Assembly (NCBI RefSeq): GCF_004337445.1
Contig: NZ_SJZB01000003.1
Coordinates: forward strand, 1-62,348
Direction: 5' to 3'
Length of the DNA stretch: 62,348 bases
Source: Parasulfuritortus cantonensis
GTDB lineage: Bacteria; Pseudomonadota; Gammaproteobacteria; Burkholderiales; Thiobacillaceae
The position numbers and the translations under genes were made by a program. Shown piece by piece: positions 1 through 9,484 of this stretch. Position 1 is the first letter of the stretch; every line of letters begins with the position of its first letter. The notes beneath the pieces are model-generated. The model was not told where the DNA came from. It made no database searches and saw only the letters and a list, made by a program, of their open reading frames with translations.

Positions 1-781
1 CCGTCGTGCCGGACGCCGTGAATTTGACCGCATTACGGATCACATTCTCGAACGCGCGATAGATCAGTTCGCCGTCGACCTCGGCGATGAATTTGTCCGG
101 CGCGTCGATCACCACGAAACGCGAAGCGGCGCGCGCCTCGAAGTCGGCGTCCTCGGCGATGGCGTGGAGCAGTTCGACGATGTCGACCCGTTCACGTCCC
201 TCGTCGGAGCGCCCTGCTTCCAGGCGATACAGGGTGAGCAGTTCTTCGACCAAGGCATCGAGTCGCTCGCACTCGATTTCGAGGCGGTCGACCATGGCCG
301 GCGTTTGCTCGGGATTCTGGCGCAACAGGCCAATGGCGGCCTGCATGCGGGTGACGGGTGAGCGCAACTCGTGCGAAACGTCATGCAGGAACAATTCGCG
401 CGATTCCGTCAGCAGCTGCAATTGCGCCGCCATACGGTCGAAATCCTGGGCAAGGTCGACGATTTCGTCCCGCTGGCTGCCCATCAGCGGCTGCACGCGG
501 GTGTCGAACCGGCCCTCGGCCACCCGGTCCAGCGCCCACTTCAGATGCCGCAGCGGCCGAGACAGGTACCACACCAGAGCGAGGCCCGTGACCAGGATTG
601 CGAACGCGGCGAACACTAGGGGCGCCAGGGGGACGCCGCCGAACTGCGCCAAATCGTCCGGCGGCGGCGGGTGGCCGGTGAAGCGCAGATAGCTGAAGGT
701 CAGCACCATCGACAGCAGCATGCTGGCCCACAGCGCGATGAGCAGTTTTCTGAACAGCCGGCTGGAGCGCAGCAAGGTCAT
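1..781 (-). CDS. Sensor histidine kinase, CpxA-like (partial, C-terminus off the window)
   Basis: Membrane-bound sensor kinase that would phosphorylate the adjacent response regulator. The start ATG at 779-781 overlaps the regulator stop by 4 bases (ATGA), so the two are translationally coupled. About 260 residues are visible. A first membrane helix lies near residues 12-33, followed by a very short periplasmic loop (about 20 residues, proline-rich), a second helix near 52-73 and a HAMP-like linker. The dimerisation/phosphoacceptor box HDVSHELRSPVTRMQ has its phospho-His near residue 137. The N-box begins with ENVIRNAVKF just before the window edge. The rest of the ATPase domain (G boxes) lies outside. 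The tiny periplasmic loop suggests sensing within the membrane or via a partner rather than through a large sensor domain. Confidence 0.9.
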   Translation of the reverse strand, partial: MTLLRSSRLFRKLLIALWASMLLSMVLTFSYLRFTGHPPPPDDLAQFGGVPLAPLVFAAFAILVTGLALVWYLSRPLRHLKWALDRVAEGRFDTRVQPLMGSQRDEIVDLAQDFDRMAAQLQLLTESRELFLHDVSHELRSPVTRMQAAIGLLRQNPEQTPAMVDRLEIECERLDALVEELLTLYRLEAGRSDEGRERVDIVELLHAIAEDADFEARAASRFVVIDAPDKFIAEVDGELIYRAFENVIRNAVKFTASGTT

Positions 782-1473
782 TCCTTCAGCAGCTGATAGC
801 CCTGGCCGCGAACGCTCTCGATCCAGGACCGCCCGTCGGGCAGGGCGCCGAGTTTCTGGCGAATGCTGCTGATGTGCACGTCGATGCGCCGGTCGAAACG
901 TGCCAACGGCTGACCGAATGCCTGCATCGAGATCTCCTGTTTGCTCACGAGTTGCCCGGCATGGCGGGCAAGCACTTCCAGCAGGTTGAACTCGGTTCCC
1001 GTCAGTTCCAGCGGCTGGCCTCGCCAGGTCGCGCGCCGGCTTCCTGGCCACATGGCCAGCCAGCCGGCCTGCAACACCGGGGCACTGCTCGCCTCGCCGA
1101 CCGGTTCGCGCGCCTCCGTGCGGCGGAGAATCGCGCGCAGCCGGGCCACGAGTTCGCCTGGCGTACAGGGCTTGGGCACATAGTCGTCGGCGCCCATGTC
1201 GAGTCCGACGATGCGATCAATGTTGTCGCCCCGTGCGGTGAGCATCAGGACGGGAACATCGTTTGCGGCGCGGATGCGGCGCAATGCCTCGATACCGGAC
1301 AGGCGCGGCATCATGATGTCGAGAACGACGATGTTGTAGGCACCCGAGCTTGCCTCGGCCACACCGGCCTCGCCGTCCAGCACGGTGTGCACGTCAAAAC
1401 CTTCCCGCATCAAGTATTGCGAGAGCATCGCGGTAAGGTCGGCGTCGTCGTCGACCAGCAAGACCTTGGTCAT
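778..1473 (-). CDS. OmpR-family response regulator, CpxR-like
   Basis: DNA-binding response regulator of 231 residues, the usual length. The receiver domain shows the acidic pocket (DDD at 8-10), the phospho-acceptor Asp52 in VVLDIMMP, Thr79 in LTARG and Lys101 in YVPKP. The C-terminal winged helix carries ELTGTEFNLLEVL and the recognition-helix region RIDVHISSIRQKLG, and ends with VRGQGYQLL. Both domains resemble E. coli CpxR closely. I chose the ATG at 1473 because the receiver fold starts there (MTKVLLVDDD); the frame is open 18 codons further upstream but that stretch is not receiver-like. It is divergent from the efflux operon and is therefore probably its regulator (inference from position). 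Confidence 0.93.
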   Translation of the reverse strand: MTKVLLVDDDADLTAMLSQYLMREGFDVHTVLDGEAGVAEASSGAYNIVVLDIMMPRLSGIEALRRIRAANDVPVLMLTARGDNIDRIVGLDMGADDYVPKPCTPGELVARLRAILRRTEAREPVGEASSAPVLQAGWLAMWPGSRRATWRGQPLELTGTEFNLLEVLARHAGQLVSKQEISMQAFGQPLARFDRRIDVHISSIRQKLGALPDGRSWIESVRGQGYQLLKE

Positions 1474-1589
1474 GATCGTATATGGTGGAATCCGAGGTGC
1501 ATCCGAGTCCCAATCCTCGGCATGCAAGTGTCCTGTTCCATCGGGATTATTGCCCGCCAGAAGGCGGCATGGCGATTGTCATACCAATC

Positions 1590-1604
1590 TTTACGCTTCC
1601 TAAC
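1590..1604. promoter_or_regulatory. Candidate CpxR-type binding site in the divergent promoter region
   Basis: The 190-bp gap between the regulator and the efflux operon contains TTTAC-GCTTC-CTAAC. The CpxR consensus is two GTAAA-like half-sites five bases apart; read on the minus strand this site is GTTAG-N5-GTAAA, one perfect and one degenerate half. It sits 60-75 bp upstream of the outer-membrane-factor start. No convincing -35/-10 pair was found nearby, so the role in autoregulation or efflux control is inferred. Confidence 0.35.
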
Positions 1605-1663
1605 CTTTCCAAACAGCAGCCAACCGAAGCTGCGCCTAGGATGCGTGGCAAGCGAGCAAAACC

Positions 1664-3124
1664 ATGCCCATCCTTCGACTCCGTTCCCACTCTCATGCCA
1701 CCCGGTTCGCCGGAGGGCTCATCCTTGGCCTTGCGCTGGCAGGTTGCGCGGTCGGCCCGGTCTATCGCGAACCCGGCCCGGCGGTCGCCGCGACTTGGCA
1801 CGCCACCCTGCCGCACGGCGGCCGTGTCGCGGCGATGGAGGATTGGTGGCGGCAGTTCGACGATCCGGTGCTGAGCGGGCTGATCGAGCAGGCCGAAGCC
1901 GACAGCCCCAGCCTGACCCAGGCCTGGGCCAGCATCGAGAAAGCGCGCGCAACGCTGACGAGCAACGAGGCCGCCGGTCTGCCGTCCTTGACTGGCAGCG
2001 GCGCGGTCACACGCTCCCGCGAACAGTCCTCGGCGCAGACGACGAGCACCACCACGCGTAGCGGTGGGCTCGACGCGTCATGGGAGATCGACCTGTTCGG
2101 CAAGGTGCGGCGCAATGTCGAAGCCGCCCGGGCGCGCATCGACGCCCGCATCGACGATTGGCACAACGCCCGCGTCACGCTGGCCGCCGAGGTGGCCGAC
2201 ACCTACGTGCAGTACCGCGCCTGCGGGCTGTTGGCCGATGCCTACGCGCGTGAATTGGCGTCGCTGACGCAGACCGAGAAGAGCACGGCCGCCGCCGTCG
2301 CGGCCGGCTTCAACGCACCGTCCGACGCCATGCTGGCGCGCGCCAGCGTGGCGAGCACGCGTTCGACGCTGGTATCGCAACAGGCGCAGTGCGAGCTGCT
2401 GGTCAAATCGCTGGTCGCGCTGACCGGCGCCGAAGAATCGGCCTTGCGCGGACAGTTGGCGCAGGGCGGGCCGCATGTGCCGCAGCCGCGTGCGCTGGAG
2501 GTGCGGGCGGTGCCGGCCGAGGTATTGCGCCAACGGCCCGATCTCGCCTCTCTCGAGCGCGAACTGGCCGCCGCCAGTGCCGAGATCGGCGCGGCGCAGG
2601 CCGACCTCTATCCCAGCCTGTCGCTGTCCGGTTCGGTCGGCCTGTCGGCCACCGGCGGGTCATCGTCGATCACGACCTGGTCGTTCGGCCCATCGCTGTC
2701 CATCCCGCTCTTCGACGGCGGCCAGCGCCGCGCCGCGGTGCGCAGCGCGGAGGCAAGCTATGTGTCGGCGCACGCCAGCTGGCGTGCGGGCGTGCGCTCC
2801 GTGGTCAAGGAGGTCGAGCAGGCGCTGGTCAATCTGGACAGCACGGCGCGGCGCGCCGACGACGCGGCCCTCGCGGCCCAGGAATACCGGCGTTACTTCA
2901 ATTCGGTCGAAGCCAACTGGCGTGCCGGCAACGTCAGTCTGCTGACCTTGGAGGAGGCCCGCCGATCAGCACTGTCGGCCGAAATCACCCTGCTCGCGCT
3001 GCAACAGAGCCGCGTGCAGTACTGGATCGCGCTCTACAAGGCGCTCGGCGGCGGCTGGCAGCCGGGCATCGCGACCGCACCGCCGTCGGCAACCCACGAC
3101 ACCGTGCAAGGAGGCTCGTCTTGA
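1664..3124 (+). CDS. RND efflux outer-membrane factor, NodT/OprM family lipoprotein
   Basis: Outer-membrane channel of a tripartite efflux pump, 486 residues, normal for the family. It starts with a lipoprotein signal ending LALAGC (acylated Cys28), followed by CAVGPVYREP, the typical family N-terminus. Two repeated outer-membrane-efflux domains follow. Diagnostic stretches include LDASWEIDLFGK, RQRPDLASLERELAAASA and IGAAQADLYPSLSLSGSVG. It is the first gene of the operon; its stop overlaps the TTG start of the membrane-fusion gene, which indicates coupled translation. Substrate cannot be told from sequence. Confidence 0.93.
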   Translation: MPILRLRSHSHATRFAGGLILGLALAGCAVGPVYREPGPAVAATWHATLPHGGRVAAMEDWWRQFDDPVLSGLIEQAEADSPSLTQAWASIEKARATLTSNEAAGLPSLTGSGAVTRSREQSSAQTTSTTTRSGGLDASWEIDLFGKVRRNVEAARARIDARIDDWHNARVTLAAEVADTYVQYRACGLLADAYARELASLTQTEKSTAAAVAAGFNAPSDAMLARASVASTRSTLVSQQAQCELLVKSLVALTGAEESALRGQLAQGGPHVPQPRALEVRAVPAEVLRQRPDLASLERELAAASAEIGAAQADLYPSLSLSGSVGLSATGGSSSITTWSFGPSLSIPLFDGGQRRAAVRSAEASYVSAHASWRAGVRSVVKEVEQALVNLDSTARRADDAALAAQEYRRYFNSVEANWRAGNVSLLTLEEARRSALSAEITLLALQQSRVQYWIALYKALGGGWQPGIATAPPSATHDTVQGGSS

Positions 3125-4242
3125 ACCGCAACTTCCTCACCGCCGTTACTCTGGCGGCCCTGCTGCTGGGCGGCCCGACTGCCTGTTCGAAGCCCAAAAC
3201 CGGCGCAACGGCGAGCGCGGAGTCGCAAGCCAGCGCGTTGACCGTCGAGGCCGCGACGCCGCAGACGCAGGACTGGCCGCAGACGGTGCAGGCCAGCGGG
3301 CCGCTCGCCGCTTGGCAGGAAGTGATCGTCGCGCCCGAGACTGGCGGCCTCGCGCTGGTCGAACTGAAAGTGGATGTGGGCGCCAAGGTCAAGCGCGGTC
3401 AACTGCTGGCCCGTTTGTCCGATCAGAGCTTGCTGGTCGACCAGAATAAACAGGTGGCCGCTGTAGCGCTGGCACGCGCCAATCTCGAACAGGCGCAGTC
3501 CAACCTGAAGCGCGCGCGCCAGGCGGAGGACAGCGGCGCGCTGTCGGCACAGAAGATCGAGGAGTACCGCATCGGCGTCGAGACCTCGCAGGCTTCGCTC
3601 GATTCGGCGCAGGCCGATCTCGACAGCACCCGGCTCAAGCTCGTGCAGACACGGGTTCTCGCGGCCGACGACGGCGTGGTTTCGTCGAAGAGCGGAGTGC
3701 TCGGCAACGTGGTGAGTGCCGGTGCCGAACTGTTCCGGCTGGTGCGCCAGGATCGGGTCGAATGGCGGCCCGAGCTGGACGCACACCAGCTGACCGGCCT
3801 GCGGCCAGGCCGCCCGGCACGCATCACGCTGCCCACCGGCCAGACGGAGCGGGGCGAGGTCAGGCTGGTCGGGCCGACGCTGTCGACCAGCACCGGGCGT
3901 GCCACGCTCTACGTCAGCCTGCCGGTCGGCGGTCCCGGCCGCCCGGGCATGTTTGCCGAGGGCAGCATTGAACTCGACGAAAAACCGGCGTTGACGCTGC
4001 CATCCAGCGCGGTGGTGCAGCGCGACGGTCGCGCCTACGTCTACCTGATCAACAACGACAGCACGGTGAACAGCCGACCGGTGGTCACCGGCCGCCACCG
4101 CGGCGATCGTGTCGAGATCGTCAGCGGCATCGACGCCCAGACCCGCATCGTCGCCAGCGGCGGCGCATTCCTGTCCGAGGGCGTGCACGTCGCGGTCGCG
4201 GACGCGAAGACCGCGGCCGGCGCGGCAAACGGAACGAAGTGA
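3121..4242 (+). CDS. RND efflux periplasmic adaptor (membrane-fusion protein)
   Basis: Periplasmic adaptor linking the inner-membrane pump to the outer-membrane channel, 373 residues. It starts at TTG 3121, which overlaps the upstream stop and follows a strong AAGGAGG ribosome-binding site 8 bases before it. The N-terminus is a hydrophobic leader ending GGPTACSK, possibly lipoprotein-type although the lipobox is imperfect. A biotinyl/lipoyl-like half-motif, a coiled-coil hairpin rich in Ala/Gln/Glu (about residues 105-165) and a beta-barrel domain with LRPGRPARITLPTG follow. The RND gene starts 8 bases downstream. Confidence 0.92.
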   Translation: MNRNFLTAVTLAALLLGGPTACSKPKTGATASAESQASALTVEAATPQTQDWPQTVQASGPLAAWQEVIVAPETGGLALVELKVDVGAKVKRGQLLARLSDQSLLVDQNKQVAAVALARANLEQAQSNLKRARQAEDSGALSAQKIEEYRIGVETSQASLDSAQADLDSTRLKLVQTRVLAADDGVVSSKSGVLGNVVSAGAELFRLVRQDRVEWRPELDAHQLTGLRPGRPARITLPTGQTERGEVRLVGPTLSTSTGRATLYVSLPVGGPGRPGMFAEGSIELDEKPALTLPSSAVVQRDGRAYVYLINNDSTVNSRPVVTGRHRGDRVEIVSGIDAQTRIVASGGAFLSEGVHVAVADAKTAAGAANGTK

Positions 4243-4249
4243 ACCGACG

Positions 4250-7200
4250 ATGAACGTTTCCGCCTGGTCGATCAAGAAGCCGGTACCTGCCGTACTGGTG
4301 TTCATCCTGCTCACGGTGATGGGGCTGATCGGCTTCAAATCGCTGCAGATCCAGGATTTCCCCGACATGGACCTGCCGACGATCAAGATCTCGGCCACGT
4401 TGGAGGGGGCTGCGCCGGAACAGTTGGAGACCCAGGTCGCGCGCAAGATCGAGGACAAGCTTGCTTCGCTGTCCAAGCTCGACCACGTCACGACGACCAT
4501 CACCGACGGCTCGGTGAGCATCAGTGTCAGCTTCGAGATCGACAAGGACAGCGAGGTGGCGCTGTCCGAGGTGCGCAACGCCGTGGACGGCGCGCGCGCC
4601 GAACTGCCGTCGAGCATGAGCAACCCGACGGTATCCAAGCTTACTTCGGCAAGCTCGGCCCTGCTCACCTACACCGTCGAATCGCAGCAGCTCGACGAGC
4701 AGGATCTGTCCTGGTTCGTCGACAACGAGGTGACGAAGGCGCTGCTCGCCGTCAAGGGCGTATCCAAGGTCGAGCGCGTCGGCGGCATCGACCGCGAGGT
4801 GCACGTGGACCTCGACCCGAAACTGATGGCTGGCCTGGGCGTCACGCCGTCGGACGTTTCCACCCAGCTGAAGGCCGTGCAGACCGAGGCCTCGGGCGGC
4901 CGGGGCGATATCGGCGGCCAGCGCCAATCCAGCCGCACGCTCGCCACCGTCGGCTCGCCGGCCGAGGTCGGCGCGATCACGATGCCGTTGAGCGACGGCC
5001 GTTACGTGCGGCTGGACCAGATCGCCCGCATCAGTGACAGCCATGCCGACCGCTCTTCGCTCGCCTACCGCGACGGCAAGCCGGTGATCGGCTTCCAGGT
5101 CACGCGCTCGCGCGGCTACTCCGACACCCGTGTCGCCGACGACGTGCGCGCCGCGGTCGTGCGCTTCGGACAGACGCATCCCGAGGTGCGTATCGCCGAG
5201 GCGAGCAATACGGTCACGCCCATCGAGGAGAATTACGAAGGTTCGATGCACCTGCTGCTGGAGGGCGCGCTGCTCGCCATCGTCGTCGTTTGGTGGTTCC
5301 TGCGCGACTGGCGCGCGACGTTGATTTCGGCCACCGCGCTGCCGCTGTCCATCATCCCGGCCTTCGGCTACATGGCGCTGGCGGGCTACTCGCTGAACAC
5401 GGTGACGCTGCTGTCGCTGTCGCTGGTGATCGGCATCCTGGTCGACGACGCGATCGTCGAGATCGAGAACATCGAGCGCCACCTGAACATGGGCAAGAAG
5501 CCGTACCAGGCGGCCATGGAAGCCGCCGACGAGATCGGCCTGGCGGTGATCGCAACCACCTTCACGCTGGTCGCGGTGTTCCTGCCCACCGCCTTCATGG
5601 GCGGCATTCCCGGCAAATTCTTCCGCCAGTTCGGCGTCACGGCCTCGGTGGCGGTGCTCGCCTCGCTGCTGGTCGCGCGCCTGCTGACGCCGATGTTGGC
5701 GGCCTACCTGATGAAACCGCTCACGGCTGAGCATCACGAGGTCTCGACCGACGGCCCGACGACGACGCGCTACCTTGGCCTGGTACGCATGGCGCTGACC
5801 CATCGCCGCAAGGCGATCCTGGGCGCCACGATCTTTTTCATGCTTGCGCTGGCCACGGTGCCGTTCATCGCCACCGGCTTCATGCCGGCGCAGGACAAGG
5901 CGCAGACTTCGATCACCCTGACCCTGCCACCCGGGAGCACGCTGGACGAGACGGCTGCCATGAGCCGGCGTGCCTCGGAACTGCTGAAGCGTCTGCCCGA
6001 GGTGAGCAGCGTGTTCGTCTCGGCCGGCACGGCAAGCAGTGGCGGGGGCATGGACAGCTCATCGACCGCCGATGTCACCAGCGCCACGCTGACGGTGGAC
6101 CTGGTGCCGCGTGGCGAACGCGCGCTCAAGCAGTCGGGTGTGGAGGCGAAGATGCGCGAGTCGCTGCGCACGCTGCCCGGTGTGCGCGTCAAGGTCGGCG
6201 GCGGCAACAGCGGCGAATCGATGGAGCTGACGCTGGCCAGCGACGATCCGCAGGCGCTCTCCACCGCCGCGGCGCAGTTGGAGAGCCAGCTGCGCACGCT
6301 GAAAGGTATCGGCAACGTGACCTCGAGCGCGGCGCTGCAGCGGCCCGAAATCCAGGTGCGGCCCGACTATGCCCGCGCGGCGGCGCTGGGCGTCACCTCC
6401 GAGTCGCTGGCAGACGCCGTGCGCCTAGCCACCTATGGCGACTACTCGACTGCGCTGCCCAAGCTGAACCTGCCGCAACGCCAGATTCCGATCCGTGTGC
6501 GCATGGACCCGTCGGTGCGCGATAGTCTCGACGCGGTCGCCTCCCTGCGGGTGGCGGGCAGCAACGGCACGGTGAGCCTGGGCTCGGTGGCCGACGTCTC
6601 GCTCGGCAGCGGCCCGTCGCAGATCGACCGCATCGACCGTTCGCGCAACGTCACGCTCACCGTCGAACTGAACGGGCGCGCCATCGGCGAGGTGGAGCGC
6701 GAGGCGATGACGTTGTCCGCGCTGAACGCCCTGCCGGCCGGCGTGCACCGCGTCGAGCAGGGCGAGTTGCAACGCATGGCCGAGCTGTTCCAGAGCTTCG
6801 GGCTGGCGATGGCGATCGGCGTGTTCTGCATCTATGCCGTGCTGGTGCTGCTGTTTCACGACTTCATGCAGCCGGCGACCATCCTGTGCGCGTTGCCGCT
6901 TGCGCTGGGCGGCGCCCTGTTCGCGCTGTTCATCACCCAGCAGGCGTTCACGATGCCGGTGGTGATCGGCGTGCTGATGCTGATGGGCATCGTGACCAAG
7001 AACTCGATCCTGTTGGTGGAGTACGCCATCGTCGCGCGCAGCAAGCGCGGCATGAGCCGGCTGGAGGCGGTGCTCGACGCCTGCCACAAGCGGGCCCGCC
7101 CCATCGTCATGACCACCGTCGCGATGGGCGCCGGCATGCTGCCCAATGCCTTGGGCCTGGGGGCCGAGCCCAGCTTCCGCCAGCCGATGGCTATCGTCGT

Positions 7201-7318
7201 CATCGGCGGCCTGCTGACCTCCACGGTCCTCAGCCTGGTGGTGGTGCCCGTGGTGTTCACTTATGTGGATGATCTGTTGCAATGTGGACTACGCCGTTTT
7301 TTCGGTTCAGTCAAGTAA
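4250..7318 (+). CDS. RND efflux transporter, HAE1-like inner-membrane pump
   Basis: Proton-driven inner-membrane pump of 1022 residues, with the two-fold repeated architecture of the family (helix, large periplasmic loop, six-helix bundle, twice). The start MNVSAWSIKKPVPAVLVF is the usual amphipathic N-terminus. The proton-relay motif in the fourth helix is GILVDDAIVEIENIERH, with the two essential Asp residues. The second half carries GIVTKNSILLVEYAI and the conserved segment RARPIVMTTVAM. It closes the three-gene efflux operon. Amino-acid motifs fit hydrophobic or amphiphilic export rather than heavy-metal export (no metal-type Met clusters seen); the exact substrate is unknown. Confidence 0.93.
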   Translation: MNVSAWSIKKPVPAVLVFILLTVMGLIGFKSLQIQDFPDMDLPTIKISATLEGAAPEQLETQVARKIEDKLASLSKLDHVTTTITDGSVSISVSFEIDKDSEVALSEVRNAVDGARAELPSSMSNPTVSKLTSASSALLTYTVESQQLDEQDLSWFVDNEVTKALLAVKGVSKVERVGGIDREVHVDLDPKLMAGLGVTPSDVSTQLKAVQTEASGGRGDIGGQRQSSRTLATVGSPAEVGAITMPLSDGRYVRLDQIARISDSHADRSSLAYRDGKPVIGFQVTRSRGYSDTRVADDVRAAVVRFGQTHPEVRIAEASNTVTPIEENYEGSMHLLLEGALLAIVVVWWFLRDWRATLISATALPLSIIPAFGYMALAGYSLNTVTLLSLSLVIGILVDDAIVEIENIERHLNMGKKPYQAAMEAADEIGLAVIATTFTLVAVFLPTAFMGGIPGKFFRQFGVTASVAVLASLLVARLLTPMLAAYLMKPLTAEHHEVSTDGPTTTRYLGLVRMALTHRRKAILGATIFFMLALATVPFIATGFMPAQDKAQTSITLTLPPGSTLDETAAMSRRASELLKRLPEVSSVFVSAGTASSGGGMDSSSTADVTSATLTVDLVPRGERALKQSGVEAKMRESLRTLPGVRVKVGGGNSGESMELTLASDDPQALSTAAAQLESQLRTLKGIGNVTSSAALQRPEIQVRPDYARAAALGVTSESLADAVRLATYGDYSTALPKLNLPQRQIPIRVRMDPSVRDSLDAVASLRVAGSNGTVSLGSVADVSLGSGPSQIDRIDRSRNVTLTVELNGRAIGEVEREAMTLSALNALPAGVHRVEQGELQRMAELFQSFGLAMAIGVFCIYAVLVLLFHDFMQPATILCALPLALGGALFALFITQQAFTMPVVIGVLMLMGIVTKNSILLVEYAIVARSKRGMSRLEAVLDACHKRARPIVMTTVAMGAGMLPNALGLGAEPSFRQPMAIVVIGGLLTSTVLSLVVVPVVFTYVDDLLQCGLRRFFGSVK

Positions 7319-7419
7319 ACCCCAAAGAGGCTTTCGGCACGAATCCAACGATTTTTGGGCCTTCGATCAGCTGTAGCGTCGGCGGAAAGAACAATTATTG
7401 ATCCGGCCAGATGAAGTAT

Positions 7420-7457
7420 GGGGTCGTCTCAGAAAACGGAAAAAATCGTACGCTAAG
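7420..7457 (+). repeat. Left terminal inverted repeat of the outer Tn3-family element
   Basis: A 38-bp repeat starting GGGGTCGTCTCAG and ending TCGTACGCTAAG, the canonical Tn3/Tn21-type ends. It pairs with 18113-18150 with a single difference at outer position 5. The tnpA stop codon lies inside its inner end. Confidence 0.93.
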
Positions 7458-8976
7458 CCGGTTGCAGCGGCCGTAACGGCCTGAACTTGCCCGCGCCGGT
7501 CTTGGCGCTGCTGCGCCAGAGATAATCGCCGGTCAGGTTGATGTGCTCCCAGCCCAGCGGCGACAGGTATTGCAACAGGGCGTCATCGACGGACTGGCCG
7601 TGGCCACGCAAGGCGTTCGCAGCCCGTTCCAGGTAGACCGTGTTCCACAGCACGATGGCCGCCGTCACCAGGTTGAGGCCGCTGGCACGGTAGCGTTGCT
7701 GCTCGAAACCACGGTCGCGGATTTCGCCCAGCCGGTTGAAGAACACCGCCCTGGCCAGTGCGTTGCGCGCTTCGCCCTTGTTCAGCCCGGCATGTACGCG
7801 GCGGCGCAGCTCGACGCTTTGCAGCCAATCCAGGATGAACAGCGTGCGCTCGATGCGGCCCAGCTCGCGCAGCGCCACGGCCAGACCGTTCTGGCGCGGG
7901 TAACTGCCGAGCTTCCTGAGCATCAGGGAGGCGGTCACCGTGCCCTGCTTGATCGAGGTGGCTAGCCGCAGGATTTCACCCCAATGGGCACGAACGTGCT
8001 TGATGTTGAGCGTGCCGCCGATCATCGGCTTCAACGCCTCGTAGGCGGCATCACCCTTCGGGATATAGAGCTTGGTGTCGCCCAGGTCGCGGATGCGCGG
8101 CGCGAAGCGGAAGCCCAAGAGGTGCATCAGGGCGAAGACGTGATCGGTGAAGCCCGCCGTGTCGGTGTAGTGCTCCTCGATGCGCAGGTCGGATTCGTGG
8201 TACAGCAGGCCGTCGAGCACGTATGTCGAATCGCGCACGCCGACGTTCACGACCTTGGTGTGAAACGGCGCGTACTGGTCGGAGATGTGGGTGTAGAACG
8301 TCCGCCCTGGGCTGCTGCCGTATTTCGGATTGATGTGGCCGGTGCTCTCAGCCTTGCTGCCGGTGCGGAAGTTCTGGCCGTCCGACGATGACGTGCTGCC
8401 ATCGCCCCAATGCTTGGCGAAGGGATGCCGGAACTGGGCGTTGACCAGCTCGGCCAGCGCCGTGGAGTAGGTTTCGTCGCGAATGTGCCAGGCTTGCAGC
8501 CAGGCCAGCTTGGCGTAGGTCGTGCCGGGGCAGGACTCGGCCATCTTGGTCAGGCCCAGGTTGATCGCGTCGGCCAGGATCGTGGTCAGCAGCAGGTTCT
8601 TGTCTTTGGCTAGGTCGCCGGATTTCAGGTGCGCAAAGTGCCGGGTGAAGCCCGTCCACTCATCGACTTCCAACAGCAGTTCGGTGATCTTGATGTGCGG
8701 CAGGATCATCGCCGTCTGGTCGATCAGGGCCTGCGCGGTGTCAGGCACCGCCGCATCGAGCGGCGTGATCTTCAGGCCCGACTCGGTGATGATGGCGTCC
8801 GGTAGCTCGTTGGCCAGCGCCATGCGGTTGACGGTGGCGAGCTGCGTTTCCAGCAGCGTCAGCCGGTCGTGCAGGTACTGGTCGCAATCGGTGGCCACGG
8901 CCAGCGGCAATTCGCTGGTCTGCTTGAGGCTGGCGAACGTCTCGGGCGGCACCAGGTAGTCCTCGAAGTCCTTGAA
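7453..8976 (-). pseudogene. tnpA: Tn3-family transposase TnpA, C-terminal part (split by the nested element)
   Basis: C-terminal half of a Tn3-family DDE transposase. Recognisable family stretches are [35 protein letters not shown] and [17 protein letters not shown]. The stop codon lies in the terminal inverted repeat. The reading frame enters from 8976 without a start: the N-terminal part is at 13893-15340. Joining 15340-13893 directly to 8971-7453, skipping one copy of the TTGAA duplication, gives 2967 bases, in frame, 988 residues, with the junction reading [10 protein letters not shown]. Split as it is, the gene should not give active transposase. Confidence 0.93.
8972..8976. repeat. Target-site duplication TTGAA, left copy, of the nested transposon
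   Basis: TTGAA directly outside the left end of the inner element; the identical pentamer sits at 13893-13897 outside its right end. Five-base duplications are the hallmark of Tn3-family insertion. The duplicated bases belong to codons for Phe-Lys in the interrupted tnpA. Confidence 0.92.
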
Positions 8977-9014
8977 GGGGTCAGCTCACGAAACGGAATA
9001 AATCGTACGCTAAG
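8977..9014 (+). repeat. Left terminal inverted repeat of the nested element
   Basis: A 38-bp repeat beginning GGGGTCAGCTCACGAAACGG and ending CGTACGCTAAG. It matches the right repeat at 13855-13892 except at outer position 2 and at one A/T in the A-rich middle. Confidence 0.92.
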
Positions 9015-9155
9015 TCTCACGGGACAATTCCTAGTAGCAATAATTTGCAATTTGTGAACTTTTGAGTCTCACCTTCTCCATATACTCATATCGAGTGTCG
9101 GTGGGCACTCTCATATCATTCCCTGTCACGTTCAATGCTAGTCAGGAAGCGTGCC

Positions 9156-9368
9156 ATGCGCCAACACAGCACGACAATTATGACGATTATGCCATTAATG
9201 ACAGCCATATATGGCAGATCAGCGGTAACAGGGGGTGTTGTCGCTACCATTAATCTCTATGAATGTGGACGCATATTGAGGACTAACAATCGGTTAGCGT
9301 CATCTTTAAGTACAAGCGAAATTGTAGGCCTGACTCTTGCTTCCCTTCATCGGAATAAGTCACGATGA
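9156..9368 (+). CDS. Small hypothetical protein upstream of the cassette
   Basis: A 70-residue frame starting at ATG 9156, preceded by an AGGAA ribosome-binding site 8 bases away. The N-terminal half is moderately hydrophobic and the C-terminal half polar. I recognise no family; in particular it lacks the GxDS motif of a carrier protein, which would have been meaningful here. It is the only plausible frame in the 550 bp between the left repeat and the first cassette gene and could equally be a chance frame in a regulatory region. Confidence 0.3.
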   Translation: MRQHSTTIMTIMPLMTAIYGRSAVTGGVVATINLYECGRILRTNNRLASSLSTSEIVGLTLASLHRNKSR

Positions 9369-9469
9369 GTGCGGCCGGACGGGTTTTAACTCTCCCCGCA
9401 AAATCCTAGGACTTCAGGCTGATGCCGTCATAAGAGCCACAGGGAAAACAAAGCCATGTTCGGAGGTTC

Positions 9470-9484
9470 GGCAATTATTTTGCC
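9470..9484. promoter_or_regulatory. Palindrome upstream of the cassette, candidate operator
   Basis: GGCAA-TTATT-TTGCC is a perfect inverted repeat with 5-bp arms, 79 bp before the transglutaminase-like start. The stretch 9369-9562 has no convincing gene, is AT-richer than the rest of the window and contains several partial repeats of the same GCC/GGC words. A regulator-binding site is an inference; no matching regulator gene is present in the element. Confidence 0.3.

Noticed and set aside
3034..4668. 544-codon minus-strand frame across the membrane-fusion and RND genes
   Set aside because: Crosses two real genes of the opposite strand with no motif of its own.
4121..5803. Long minus-strand open frame opposite the RND pump gene
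   Set aside because: It is the complement of a clearly real RND gene, its translation is low-complexity (runs of His, Gln, Arg, Asp), and it has no recognisable domain.
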